Assembly (NCBI RefSeq): GCF_029813775.1
Contig: NZ_JARVKW010000024.1
Coordinates: 45,363 to 109,362, forward strand
Direction: 5' to 3'
From: Streptomyces sp. DH24
GTDB taxonomy: Bacteria > Actinomycetota > Actinomycetes > Streptomycetales > Streptomycetaceae
DNA: 64,000 nucleotides
Shown: piece by piece, positions 47,608-55,780 of the stretch
How positions within the stretch are numbered: the stretch's first letter is position 1
Layout: each line of letters begins with the position of its first letter
Position numbers and translations under genes: made by a program
The notes under the pieces: generated by a model
Database searches by the model: none
What the model was told of the DNA's origin: nothing
Seen by the model: only the letters and a program-made list of their open reading frames with translations

Positions 47608-48063
47608 ATGGACGCGGTGGACAGGCAGCTCATCCAGGCCCTGAGGGAGAACGGCCGGGCCTCCTACGCGGAGCTGGGACGCCTCGTCGGGCTGTCGGGA
47701 CCCAGCGTCACCGACCGCATCAACCGGCTGGAGGCGGCCGGTGTCATCACCGGCTACCGCGCCACCGTGGACGCGGCCTCGCTGGGCCTCGGCGTCATCG
47801 CCCTGATCGGCATCTCGCTCTCCGACGCCGCCGACCACGAGGACGTGGCACGCCGGCTGAAGGACCTCCAGGAGATCGAGGACTGCTGGTTCATCGCGGG
47901 CGACGACTCCTTCATGCTCAAGGTGCGCGCCACGGACGTGGACGGCCTGGAGAAGATCATCCGCCGGCTCAGCGGCACCAAGGGCGTCTCCCGGACCCGC
48001 ACCACGATCGTGCTCTCCACGAAGTGGGAGAACCGGGTGGGCGAGCTGCCCGAGGAGGTCTAG
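47608..48063 (+). CDS. Lrp/AsnC-family regulator within the menaquinone cluster
   Basis: 151 aa from ATG 47608 (MDAVDRQLIQALRENGRASY), preceded by GGAAGG; a GTG at 47590 would overlap that site. HTH ELGRLVGLSGPSVTDRINRL, then the RAM ligand domain (SLGLGVIALIGISLSD, DDSFMLKVRATDVDGLEKII). Sitting between mqnM and mqnE, it is a likely regulator of these genes. The effector is unknown. Confidence 0.92.
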   Translation: MDAVDRQLIQALRENGRASYAELGRLVGLSGPSVTDRINRLEAAGVITGYRATVDAASLGLGVIALIGISLSDAADHEDVARRLKDLQEIEDCWFIAGDDSFMLKVRATDVDGLEKIIRRLSGTKGVSRTRTTIVLSTKWENRVGELPEEV

Positions 48064-48114
48064 ACGGCGGGGCGTACGGTGGGGCGGAGTCTTGGATCGG
48101 AAAGAGGTGGCGGC

Positions 48115-49278
48115 ATGGACGTCGGGCTCAAGCGCGAGCTGGAGGAGAAGGTCCGCTCCGGTGAGCGGCTGACCCGTGAGGACGGCATCGCGCTGTACGA
48201 GTCGGACGACCTGGCCTGGCTCGGCGGGCTCGCCCACGAGGTGCGGACGCGGAAGAACGGCGACGTCGTCCACTTCAACGTGAACCGTCACCTCAACATG
48301 ACGAACGTGTGCACCGCGTCCTGCGCCTACTGCTCCTTCCAGCGCAAGCCGGGCGAGAAGGACGCGTACACGATGCGCATCGAGGAGGCCGTCAAGCTCG
48401 CCAGGGCGATGGAGGGCGAGAACCTCACCGAGCTGCACATCGTCAACGGGCTGCACCCGAACCTGCCGTGGCGGTACTACCCGCGCTCCCTGCGCGAGCT
48501 GAAGGCCGCCCTGCCGGACGTGTCCCTGAAGGCCTTCACGGCGACCGAGATCCACCACTTCGAGACGATCTCCGGGCTGAGCGCGAGCGAGATCCTGGAC
48601 GAGCTCATCGACGCCGGTCTCGAGTCGCTCACCGGCGGCGGCGCGGAGATCTTCGACTGGGAGGTCCGGCAGCACATCGTGGACCACCGCACCCACTGGG
48701 AGGACTGGTCCCGGATCCACCGGCTCGCGCACGAGAAGGGTCTGAAGACCCCGTGCACGATGCTCTACGGCCACATCGAGGAGCCCCGGCACCGGGTGGA
48801 CCACGTGCTGCGGCTGCGTGAGCTCCAGGACGAGACCGGCGGCTTCCAGGTCTTCATCCCGCTGCGCTACCAGCACGACTTCGTTGACATGAAGGACGGC
48901 AAGGTCCGCAACCGCCTCCAGGCCCGGACGCAGATGGCGACCGGCGCGGAGGCGCTGAAGACCTTCGCGGTGTCGCGGCTGCTGTTCGACAACGTCCCGC
49001 ACGTCAAGGTCTTCTGGGTGATGCACGGCGTGCAGACCGCCCAGCTCGCGCTCCAGCACGGCGCCGACGACATGGACGGCTCGGTCGTCGAGTACAAGAT
49101 CACGCACGACGCGGACAACTACGGCACGCCGAACAAGCTGACTCGCGAGGACCTGCTGGAGCTGATCCGGGACGCCGGCTTCCGGCCGGTGGAGCGGAAC
49201 ACGCGGTACGAGATCATCCGCGAGTACGAGGGCCCCGACCCGGCGCGCCGGGAGTCGCCGCAGCCGATGCGGGTGTGA
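48115..49278 (+). CDS. mqnE: Aminodeoxyfutalosine synthase MqnE
   Basis: 387 aa, radical SAM enzyme. The cluster motif is VCTASCAYCSF (Cys66, Cys70, Cys73), with HFNVNRHLNMTN before it and the family block ESLTGGGAEIFDW. It joins SAM's adenosyl radical to 3-(1-carboxyvinyloxy)benzoate, the MqnA product, to give aminodeoxyfutalosine. The mqnA gene lies 12.7 kb downstream at 61976; mqnB, mqnC and mqnD are not in the window. Confidence 0.96.
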   Translation: MDVGLKRELEEKVRSGERLTREDGIALYESDDLAWLGGLAHEVRTRKNGDVVHFNVNRHLNMTNVCTASCAYCSFQRKPGEKDAYTMRIEEAVKLARAMEGENLTELHIVNGLHPNLPWRYYPRSLRELKAALPDVSLKAFTATEIHHFETISGLSASEILDELIDAGLESLTGGGAEIFDWEVRQHIVDHRTHWEDWSRIHRLAHEKGLKTPCTMLYGHIEEPRHRVDHVLRLRELQDETGGFQVFIPLRYQHDFVDMKDGKVRNRLQARTQMATGAEALKTFAVSRLLFDNVPHVKVFWVMHGVQTAQLALQHGADDMDGSVVEYKITHDADNYGTPNKLTREDLLELIRDAGFRPVERNTRYEIIREYEGPDPARRESPQPMRV

Positions 49279-49453
49279 ATCATCGGTTGTTCTCCGGCTG
49301 CGGTCCGGTGGAGGCCCTGCGCGCAGGGCCCCGCGCCCCTGCCGGGGGCGTCCGGCGCACGTCCCTCGACGGGCGCTGGGGACTGTGCGGCCGGCCACGG
49401 ACCTCCCGCACCCCGGCACGGGTCCGCCGGGCGACGGCGGGTACCCGGACCGC

Positions 49454-50104
49454 ATGGCCACCACCCGCGCCCCCGAGGACGACTACACCGCGCAGCCCTT
49501 CGTTCCGGACCGCGGCGGGCTGCCCGCCCTGCGGAAGGCCGCCGCCGGCTGCCGCGGCTGCCCCCTGCACCGGGACGCCACGCAGACCGTGTTCGGCGCG
49601 GGGAGCGCCGACGCCCGCGTCATGCTCGTCGGTGAGCAGCCCGGTGACCAGGAGGACCGGCAGGGCAGGCCCTTCGTCGGCCCCGCCGGCAAGCTCCTGG
49701 ACCGGGCGCTGGAAGAGGCCGGTATGGACCCGGCGGAGGCGTACGTCACCAACGCCGTCAAACACTTCAAGTTCACGCGGGCGGAGCCCCGCAAGCGCCG
49801 CATCCACAAGGCGCCCAGCCTGCGCGAGACGACCGCGTGCGGGCCGTGGCTGGCCGCCGAGCTGGCGGTCGTCGAACCCGAGCTGATCGTGGTGCTGGGC
49901 GCCACGGCCGGGAAGGCGCTGCTCGGCTCGTCGTTCCGGGTCACGCAGGTGCGCGGGACGGTGCTGGAGGAGGAGATCCACGGGCGCCCCGAGCGGCTGG
50001 TGCCGACCGTGCACCCCTCGTCGGTGCTGCGGGCGGACGACCGGGAGGCCGCGTACCAGGGGCTGCTGGCCGACCTGAAGGTGGCGGCGCGGGCGTTGGG
50101 GTGA
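49454..50104 (+). CDS. udgX: UdgX-type uracil-DNA glycosylase
   Basis: 216 aa. Iron-sulfur ligands begin CRGCPLH (Cys33, Cys36). Motif A is VGEQPGDQEDRQGRPFVGPA (from residue 59) and the diagnostic loop is PRKRRIHKAP (about 112-121), whose His118 is the residue that forms a covalent bond with uracil-DNA in characterised UdgX. ATG 49454 is favoured because the 23 upstream codons are low complexity. Cytoplasmic base-excision repair. No cotranscribed partner. Confidence 0.93.
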   Translation: MATTRAPEDDYTAQPFVPDRGGLPALRKAAAGCRGCPLHRDATQTVFGAGSADARVMLVGEQPGDQEDRQGRPFVGPAGKLLDRALEEAGMDPAEAYVTNAVKHFKFTRAEPRKRRIHKAPSLRETTACGPWLAAELAVVEPELIVVLGATAGKALLGSSFRVTQVRGTVLEEEIHGRPERLVPTVHPSSVLRADDREAAYQGLLADLKVAARALG

Positions 50105-50198
50105 GCGTCCCGGGCGCGCGGGCGCCGTTCGCGGTGGTCGGTGTCCGCTCCGCGAAACACCGTTGAGCCGATCACGCCGTAATGGCTAGGGTCACCGC

Positions 50199-50723
50199 AT
50201 GCCCCTTACTTTCACCCTCGATCCCGCCGTCACGCCCGAGCTGCGCGACGGACTTCTCGACCTGTGGACCGACGTGTCGAACGCGGGCGGAGCCGTCGGC
50301 TTCGTGCCGCCCGTGACGCGGGACGTCGTCCGGCCGGAGCTGGTCAAGCAGTTCGCGACGATGGCCGAGGGGCGCGCCCGGCTCCTGGTCGGACACGACG
50401 AGTCGGGGCGGGTGGCCGCCACCGCGTTCCTCACCTTCAACACCCACCGGCTGATGACCCACTGGCTGTGGCTGTACACCGTGATGGTGCACCCCCGGCA
50501 CCAGGGCAAGGGCTACGGCCGCGACCTGCTGGCCGCGGCGGCCGACGCCGCCCGCGGCATCGACGGCATCGAGGCGATCCGGCTGTCCTGCCGCGGCGGC
50601 CTCGGTCTGGAGCGGTTCTACGCCTCCTGCGGCTACAAGGAGGTCGGCCGCGTCCCCGGGGCGATCCGCGTCGCACCGGGCGACGACCGCGACGACATCA
50701 CCCTGCTGCTGCCGCTGACCTGA
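50199..50723 (+). CDS. GNAT-family N-acetyltransferase
   Basis: 174 aa: MVHPRHQGKGYGRDLLAAAA is the acetyl-CoA loop (Gln-Gly-Lys-Gly-Tyr-Gly), followed by CRGGLGLERFYASCGYKEVG. Substrate unknown. ATG 50199, own promoter region, flanked by udgX and a small membrane protein. Confidence 0.88.
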   Translation: MPLTFTLDPAVTPELRDGLLDLWTDVSNAGGAVGFVPPVTRDVVRPELVKQFATMAEGRARLLVGHDESGRVAATAFLTFNTHRLMTHWLWLYTVMVHPRHQGKGYGRDLLAAAADAARGIDGIEAIRLSCRGGLGLERFYASCGYKEVGRVPGAIRVAPGDDRDDITLLLPLT

Positions 50724-50852
50724 GGCCCGCACCCGCCCCGTACCCCCGCGCACCCCCGTACAAGATCCCGTCACCGGCGTGCTTCACTGGACAGTGCGCC
50801 TTGGGGGACGCTGTCCCCCGGCAGACCATTCGGAACGAAAGAGTGGATTGAG

Positions 50853-51152
50853 ATGCTCCGCTACACACTGATGCGCCTCGGGATCTTCGTGGGCTGCCTC
50901 GTGGTCGTCTGGGGCCTCGTCTACTCCGGCGTCTTCCCGCGCGGCCTCGGCGAGTCCAACGGCATGTGGATCGTCCTGCTCGCCCTGCTGGTCTCCGCGC
51001 CCATCAGCTTCGTCGTCCTGCGCAAGGAGCGCGACCGGGCGTCCGAGCAGATCGTGAGCAAGGTGGACCGGGTGAAGGCCAACCTGGAGGCCAACCGCAG
51101 CCAGGAGGACGGCGCCGACGACGCGGCCCGCGCGCAGGGCCAGACCTCGTAG
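50853..51152 (+). CDS. DUF4229 small membrane protein
   Basis: 99 aa: two membrane helices (LMRLGIFVGCLVVVWGLVYS, WIVLLALLVSAPISFVVL) and a charged C-terminal coiled-coil tail (RDRASEQIVSKVDRVKANLE). This is the DUF4229 pattern common in actinobacteria, function unknown. ATG 50853. A hairpin terminator follows at 51193. Confidence 0.85.
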   Translation: MLRYTLMRLGIFVGCLVVVWGLVYSGVFPRGLGESNGMWIVLLALLVSAPISFVVLRKERDRASEQIVSKVDRVKANLEANRSQEDGADDAARAQGQTS

Positions 51153-51192
51153 CACCCGCCGGGCGAGCTGTGCGCCCCGGTTGGCCGGACAT

Positions 51193-51208
51193 CCCCGGCA
51201 AACCGGGG
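51193..51208 (+). terminator. Short hairpin behind the DUF4229 gene
   Basis: CCCCGG-CAAA-CCGGGG forms a six-pair GC stem 40 bp after the stop, followed by CGCTTTGC. There is no T-run, as is usual for streptomycete terminators. Confidence 0.55.
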
Positions 51209-51248
51209 CGCTTTGCATTCTGTGGGCGTCCGACGTGGCAGGCCTCTC

Positions 51249-51274
51249 AAAGCCAGGCTTTGGGTGTCCCAAAG
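51249..51274. promoter_or_regulatory. Two overlapping palindromes upstream of the Cys-rich leader peptide
   Basis: AAAGCCAGGCTTT (51249-51261, six-base arms) overlaps CTTTGGGTGTCCCAAAG (51258-51274, perfect seven-base arms). They end 23 bp before the leader-peptide ATG, in the promoter position, so they are a candidate operator for a sulfur or amino-acid regulator. Confidence 0.5.
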
Positions 51275-51296
51275 CTCCGGTGTTAAAGTCCTCTTT

Positions 51297-51398
51297 ATGA
51301 AGCCCGCAGCCGCGCCCCGCACACCCCCGAGCGTTCCGCTCGTGGCGCGCCTGCACGTGGACCTCTGCCGGTGCGCGTCCGCGACCTGTCGTCCCTGA
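51297..51398 (+). CDS. Cys-rich putative leader peptide (attenuation uORF)
   Basis: 33 aa: MKPAAAPRTPPSVPLV followed by ARLHVDLCRCASATCRP. The stretch LVxRxHVDLCRxxSxxCR is the hallmark of streptomycete putative leader peptides found ahead of sulfur and transport genes. Three Cys codons cluster in the last nine residues, as expected if ribosome stalling reports cysteine supply. It ends 66 bp before the symporter gene. Short but well supported by pattern and position. Confidence 0.75.
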   Translation: MKPAAAPRTPPSVPLVARLHVDLCRCASATCRP

Positions 51399-51464
51399 CG
51401 TCCCTCACCCCGTCGTCCGCCACGCCAGTCCCCCCGCGCATCGCGCCGCATTCCCCAACGGAGC

Positions 51465-52766
51465 ATGTCCGTGTCCACGAACACGAAGTCCTTCACGCTG
51501 CCCAAGGTGCCCTTCTGGGCCCAGATACTCGGCGGCCTCGTCCTCGGCGTCCTGCTCGGCTGGCTCGCCCGCAGCCAGGACCTGTCCTGGCTCGTCACGA
51601 CCCTCGACAAGATCGGCAGCATCTTCGTCGGGCTGCTGAAGCTCGCCGTCGCCCCGCTCGTCTTCTTCGCGATCCTCGTCTCGATCACCAACCTGCGGAA
51701 GGTCAACAACGCGGCCCGGCTGGCCTCGCGCACCCTCCTCTGGTTCATGATCACGTCGCTGATCGCGGTCGCCATCGGCCTCGTCATCGGCCTGGTCACC
51801 AACCCCGGCGCCGGCACCGGCCTCACCCCGAAGGACGGCGGGAAGCCCGAGACCACCGGCTCCTGGCTCGACTTCCTCACCGGCATCGTCCCGACGGACG
51901 TCATCACGCCGTTCACCGAGCTGAACGTCCTCCAGATCGTCTTCATGGCCGCCGTCGCCGGCATCGCCGCCCTCCAGCTCGGCGAGAAGGCCCAGCCGAT
52001 CCTCACCCTGAGCGAGTCCGTCCTCGAACTCCTCCAGAAGGCCCTGTGGTGGGTCATCCGCCTCGCCCCGCTCGGCACCGTCGGCCTCATCGGCAACGCC
52101 ATCGCCAGCTACGGCTGGAACCTGATCGGCAAGTACGCCACCTTCACCGCCGACATCTACGTCGGCTGCGCGCTCGTCCTCTTCGGCGTCTACCCGGCGC
52201 TGCTCGCGACCGTCGCCAAGGTCAGCCCGCTGCAGTTCTTCAAGGGCGCCTGGCCCGCCATCCAGCTGGCCTTCGTCTCCCGCTCCTCCGTCGGCACCAT
52301 GCCGCTGACCCAGAAGGTCACCGAGCGCCTCGGCGTGCCCAAGGAGTACGCGTCCTTCGCCGTGCCGTTCGGCGCGACCACCAAGATGGACGGCTGCGCC
52401 GCGATCTACCCGGCCATCGCCGCGATCTTCGTCGCCCAGATCTTCGACATCCAGCTCGGCCTCGGCGACTACCTGCTGATCGCGTTCGTCTCGGTGATCG
52501 GCTCCGCCGCCACCGCCGGCCTCACCGGCGCGACGGTCATGCTCACCCTGACCCTCTCCACGCTCGGCCTCCCCATGGAGGGCGTCGGCCTGCTGCTGGC
52601 GATCGACCCGATCCTGGACATGATGAGGACGGCCACGAACGTCGCCGGCCAGGCCCTCGTGCCCGTCATCGTCTCCGCCCGCGAGGGCATCCTCGACCGG
52701 GACGCCTACGCCGGGGTGCACAGCTCGCCCGTGGACGAGCCGCAGCGCGTGGCGGCCGCCGCCTGA
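51465..52766 (+). CDS. DAACS-family dicarboxylate/amino acid:cation symporter, possibly cystine importer
   Basis: 433 aa, glutamate-transporter fold: PFWAQILGGLVLGVLLGWLA, LKLAVAPLVFFAILVSITNL, re-entrant loop SRSSVGTMPLTQKV and VPFGATTKMDGCAAIYPAIA, then ATNVAGQALVPVIVS. Na+- or H+-driven uptake of acidic amino acids, dicarboxylates or, in the TcyP branch, cystine. The upstream Cys-rich leader favours cystine by inference. ATG 51465 lies very close to GGAG; GTG 51471 would be better spaced. Confidence 0.9.
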   Translation: MSVSTNTKSFTLPKVPFWAQILGGLVLGVLLGWLARSQDLSWLVTTLDKIGSIFVGLLKLAVAPLVFFAILVSITNLRKVNNAARLASRTLLWFMITSLIAVAIGLVIGLVTNPGAGTGLTPKDGGKPETTGSWLDFLTGIVPTDVITPFTELNVLQIVFMAAVAGIAALQLGEKAQPILTLSESVLELLQKALWWVIRLAPLGTVGLIGNAIASYGWNLIGKYATFTADIYVGCALVLFGVYPALLATVAKVSPLQFFKGAWPAIQLAFVSRSSVGTMPLTQKVTERLGVPKEYASFAVPFGATTKMDGCAAIYPAIAAIFVAQIFDIQLGLGDYLLIAFVSVIGSAATAGLTGATVMLTLTLSTLGLPMEGVGLLLAIDPILDMMRTATNVAGQALVPVIVSAREGILDRDAYAGVHSSPVDEPQRVAAAA

Positions 52767-52835
52767 CAGCGGGTGGCCGCTCCCTGACAGGAGCGGCCTC
52801 GGCTGCCTGAACGACCCCCGGCGGAACGTACGCTG

Positions 52836-53531
52836 ATGCGTATGGGTGCCGTGAAGACCAAGCGGATGCCGCGTGCGGTCCGTGAACAGCAGATGCTGGA
52901 CGCCGCCGTACAGATCTTCGGCCGCCGGGGGTACATGGCCGCGTCGATGGACGAGATAGCCGAACTCGCCGGCGTGTCCAAGCCGTTGGTGTATCTCTAC
53001 CTGAACTCGAAGGAAGACCTGTTCACGGCGTGCATCCGCCGTGAGGCGAAGGCGCTCACCGACGCGGTGCGTGCCGGGGTCGGTCCCGGCACGCCCGCCG
53101 ACCGCCAACTCTGGGACGGACTGCGGGCGTTCTTCACGCACACCGCCCGGCACCCCGAGGGCTGGGTGGTGCTGCACCTCCAGGCCCGCACGCACGGTGA
53201 GCCGTTCGCCGCCGAGGTCGCCGCGATGCGCGAGGAGATCGTCGCGTTCGTGACGCAGCTCATCGTGGTCGCCGCGCGGGACGCGCACCGCGACCCGGAC
53301 CTGCCCGAGCGCGAGGTCGCCGGGCTCGCCGAAGCCCTCGTCGGCGCCGCCGAGTCGCTCGCCGACTGGGCCAACGCCACCCCGGGCGTCACCGCCGGGC
53401 AGGCGGCGGCGACGCTGATGAACTTCGCCTGGGCAGGTCTCGGCAACCTGATGGACGGGCGGCCGTGGGCGCCGCCCGGCGAGAGCGGCGCGCAGGGCGC
53501 TCAGAGCGGGCGGACCGTCCCGGTGACGTGA
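52836..53531 (+). CDS. TetR-family regulator of the fatty-acid locus
   Basis: 231 aa. HTH: EQQMLDAAVQIFGRRGYMAA, MDEIAELAGVSKPLVYLYLN (about 20-60). The C-terminal ligand domain is helical. ATG 52836, with an alternative at 52842. Its 3' end overlaps the MaoC gene by 31 bp, head to head. The palindromes at 55707-55737 between fabG and the thiolase are likely targets, with an acyl-CoA as plausible effector. Confidence 0.9.
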   Translation: MRMGAVKTKRMPRAVREQQMLDAAVQIFGRRGYMAASMDEIAELAGVSKPLVYLYLNSKEDLFTACIRREAKALTDAVRAGVGPGTPADRQLWDGLRAFFTHTARHPEGWVVLHLQARTHGEPFAAEVAAMREEIVAFVTQLIVVAARDAHRDPDLPEREVAGLAEALVGAAESLADWANATPGVTAGQAAATLMNFAWAGLGNLMDGRPWAPPGESGAQGAQSGRTVPVT

Positions 53532-54352
53532 CGGCGGTCCCCGCCGCGCAGTTCGAAGCGCTCGCCCCGCGCCGCGTACGTCACCGTCCCCGGCAGCAGC
53601 ACCGGCGCCCGGAACCCGGCCCGCACCGCGACCGCGTCCGGCGTCCCGTGCTCGGCCAGGCACCGGGCCACCGTCCACATGCCGTGCGCGATGGGGCGCG
53701 GGAAGCCGAACAGGCGGGCGGTGAGCGGGTGCAGGTGGATCGGGTTGCGGTCGCCGGAGGCGGCGCCGTAGCGGCGCCCGATGTCCGCGCCGAGCCGCCA
53801 GTCGGCGAGCGGGGGCAGGGGGTCCGGGCTCCCGGGGGACTCACCGGCCTCCGCGCGGCCGGGCGTGCGGTGCCGGGCCAGGTACGTGCTGCGGGACTCC
53901 CACACGACGTCCCCCGCGATCCGCGCCTCGGTCACGACGGCCGCCTCCGTCCCGCGCCGGTGCGGCGCCAGCCCTTCGACGTGCACGGCGAGTTCGTAGG
54001 CGTCGGCGGTGGTCAGCCGGGTGTGACGGGTGATCTCGATCGACGTGTGGACCAGCCCGAGCAGCGGCAGCGGGAAGGCGCGCCCGCTCATCAGGCGCAT
54101 GGCGAGCGGGAAGCCGAGGACGTGCGGATACGTCACGGGCAGGGCGTCGTCCCCGGTGGGGAAGCCGCACACCCGCTCGTAGGCCGCGAGCCGCGCCGGG
54201 TCGACGCGCAGGCCGGGCAGGACGAGCCGGGTGCGCGGGAAGTCCGCGTCGGGGCGGGGACGCTTGAACGGCGACAGCAGGGCGCCGCGCGCGAGCAGCG
54301 GCGGCAGGGCGGGGGAGCCGGTGAGGACGGTGGGCGTGGCCGTGGTGGTCAC
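53501..54352 (-). CDS. MaoC-like (R)-hydroxyacyl dehydratase, HtdX-type
   Basis: 283 aa, double hot-dog protein. The N-terminal half is degenerate (FPLPLLGLVHTSIEITRHTR) and the C-terminal half holds the hydratase motif GAASGDRNPIHLHPLTARLF and FPRPIAHGMWTVARCLAEHG. It interconverts enoyl and 3-hydroxyacyl thioesters. GTG 54352 shares a base with the fabG stop (TAGTG). The order dehydratase-fabG with divergent thiolase matches mycobacterial htdX-fabG4-fadA2. Confidence 0.9.
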   Translation of the reverse strand: MTTTATPTVLTGSPALPPLLARGALLSPFKRPRPDADFPRTRLVLPGLRVDPARLAAYERVCGFPTGDDALPVTYPHVLGFPLAMRLMSGRAFPLPLLGLVHTSIEITRHTRLTTADAYELAVHVEGLAPHRRGTEAAVVTEARIAGDVVWESRSTYLARHRTPGRAEAGESPGSPDPLPPLADWRLGADIGRRYGAASGDRNPIHLHPLTARLFGFPRPIAHGMWTVARCLAEHGTPDAVAVRAGFRAPVLLPGTVTYAARGERFELRGGDRRHVTGTVRPL

Positions 54353-55656
54353 TAGGCCCCCAGCAGGCTCTGGCCGCAGACCCGCACGACCTGGCCGTTG
54401 ACCGCGCCGGAGGCGGAGTGGGCGAGCCAGGCGGTGGTCTCGGCGACGTCGGCGGGCAGGCCGCCCTGGGCGAGGGAGTTCATGCGGCGGCCCGCCTCGC
54501 GGATGAGGAGGGGCACGGCCGCCGTCATCCTCGTCTCGATGAAGCCCGGCGCCACGGCGTTGACCGTCACGCCGTGCTCCTCCAGGGCGCGCGGCGCGAG
54601 GGAGCGGACGAGGCCCACGATGCCCGCCTTGCCGGCCCCGTAGTTGGTCTGGCCCGCGTTGCCCGCGATACCGGCGATCGACGCCGTCGCGACGATGCGG
54701 CCGCCGGCGCGCAGGGTGCCGGCGGCCAGCAGCGCGTCGGTGGTGCGCAGGACGCTCGCGAGGTTGACGTCGAGGACGGAACTCCAGCGCTCTGCGGGCA
54801 TGTTGACCAGCCGGCGGTCCCGGGTGATGCCCGCGTTGTGGATCAGGACGTCCAGGCCGTCGGGCAGCGCGTCGACGATGCGCCGGCCGGCGTCGGCGGC
54901 CGTGATGTCGAGGGCGAGGGCGGTGCCGCCGAGCCGTTCGGCGACCTTGCGGGCGTCCTCCTCGGCCTGCGGCACGTCGAGCACGACGACGTGGGCGCCG
55001 TCCCTGGCCAGCGTCTCGGCGACCGCCGCTCCGATGCCGCGGGCGGCGCCGGTGACGAGGGCGGTGCGGCCGGTGAGGGGGCGGTCCCAGTCGTCCGGGG
55101 GTGTCGCGGGGCCCGCGCCGACCTCGACGACCTGGCCACTGACGTAGGCGGACTTCGGGGAGAGCAGGAAGCGGAGCGTGGACTCGGCGGCGTCCGCGTC
55201 GGTGAGGCGGACCAGGTTGACGGTCCTGCCGCGGCCGATCTCCTTGCCGAGCGAGCGGGTGAAGCCCTCCAGGGCCTGCTGGGCGGCGGCCTGGTGGTGG
55301 TCGGCGGGGTCGAGCGGCGCGCCCAGCACCAGGACGCGTCCGCTGTCGGCGACGGACCGGACGACGGGGTGCAGGGCCGCGTGCACCTCGGCGAGCCCGT
55401 CGACGTCGCGTACGCCGGTGGCGTCGAGGACGACGGCGGCGGGCCTGCCGGTGTCGTCGGCGCCGAGCCCGGTGCGGCTGAGGACCGCTTCGGGGCCGAG
55501 GCCGGACTTGCCCGCGGTGAGGTGGAGCAGGCCGCCGCGCAGCGTGGGCCGCTCGGCCGACCAGCGCGTCAGCGCCGCGGGTTGCGGCAGGCCGAGGCGG
55601 CGGGTCAGAAAGCGGCCGGGCGCGGTGCCGGTGAAGCTCAGATAGCGGTCGGCCAT
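54352..55656 (-). CDS. fabG4: High-molecular-weight 3-oxoacyl reductase, FabG4-type
   Basis: 434 aa, twice a normal SDR. Residues 1-200 form a degenerate Rossmann domain, and the C-terminal half is the active reductase: TALVTGAARGIGAAVAETLA, HNAGITRDRRLVNM, catalytic Ser in IVATASIAGIAG, then TNYGAGKAGIVGLVRSLAPR (YxxxK). It reduces 3-oxoacyl thioesters with NAD(P)H. ATG 55656. Paired with MaoC, divergent from the thiolase. Confidence 0.92.
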   Translation of the reverse strand: MADRYLSFTGTAPGRFLTRRLGLPQPAALTRWSAERPTLRGGLLHLTAGKSGLGPEAVLSRTGLGADDTGRPAAVVLDATGVRDVDGLAEVHAALHPVVRSVADSGRVLVLGAPLDPADHHQAAAQQALEGFTRSLGKEIGRGRTVNLVRLTDADAAESTLRFLLSPKSAYVSGQVVEVGAGPATPPDDWDRPLTGRTALVTGAARGIGAAVAETLARDGAHVVVLDVPQAEEDARKVAERLGGTALALDITAADAGRRIVDALPDGLDVLIHNAGITRDRRLVNMPAERWSSVLDVNLASVLRTTDALLAAGTLRAGGRIVATASIAGIAGNAGQTNYGAGKAGIVGLVRSLAPRALEEHGVTVNAVAPGFIETRMTAAVPLLIREAGRRMNSLAQGGLPADVAETTAWLAHSASGAVNGQVVRVCGQSLLGA

Positions 55657-55706
55657 GTCCAACTCCCGAGATGCGGTCGGTGCGTCCCCGAAAAGTTCCC
55701 CGAGGT

Positions 55707-55737
55707 CCTTACTCTGCAGTAAGGTTACCGGAGGTAA
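55707..55737. promoter_or_regulatory. Double palindrome between fabG4 and thiolase, candidate TetR operator
   Basis: CCTTACT-CTGC-AGTAAGG (55707-55724, seven-base arms) is followed at once by TTACC-GGA-GGTAA (55725-55737). Both share a TTAC/GTAA core. Location in the divergent promoter of two fatty-acid operons beside a tetR gene makes this a strong operator candidate. Confidence 0.6.
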
Positions 55738-55780
55738 TCCTAGGCGCGGGTGAGAAACAGGTCGAGATGAGGAGGCCGGG

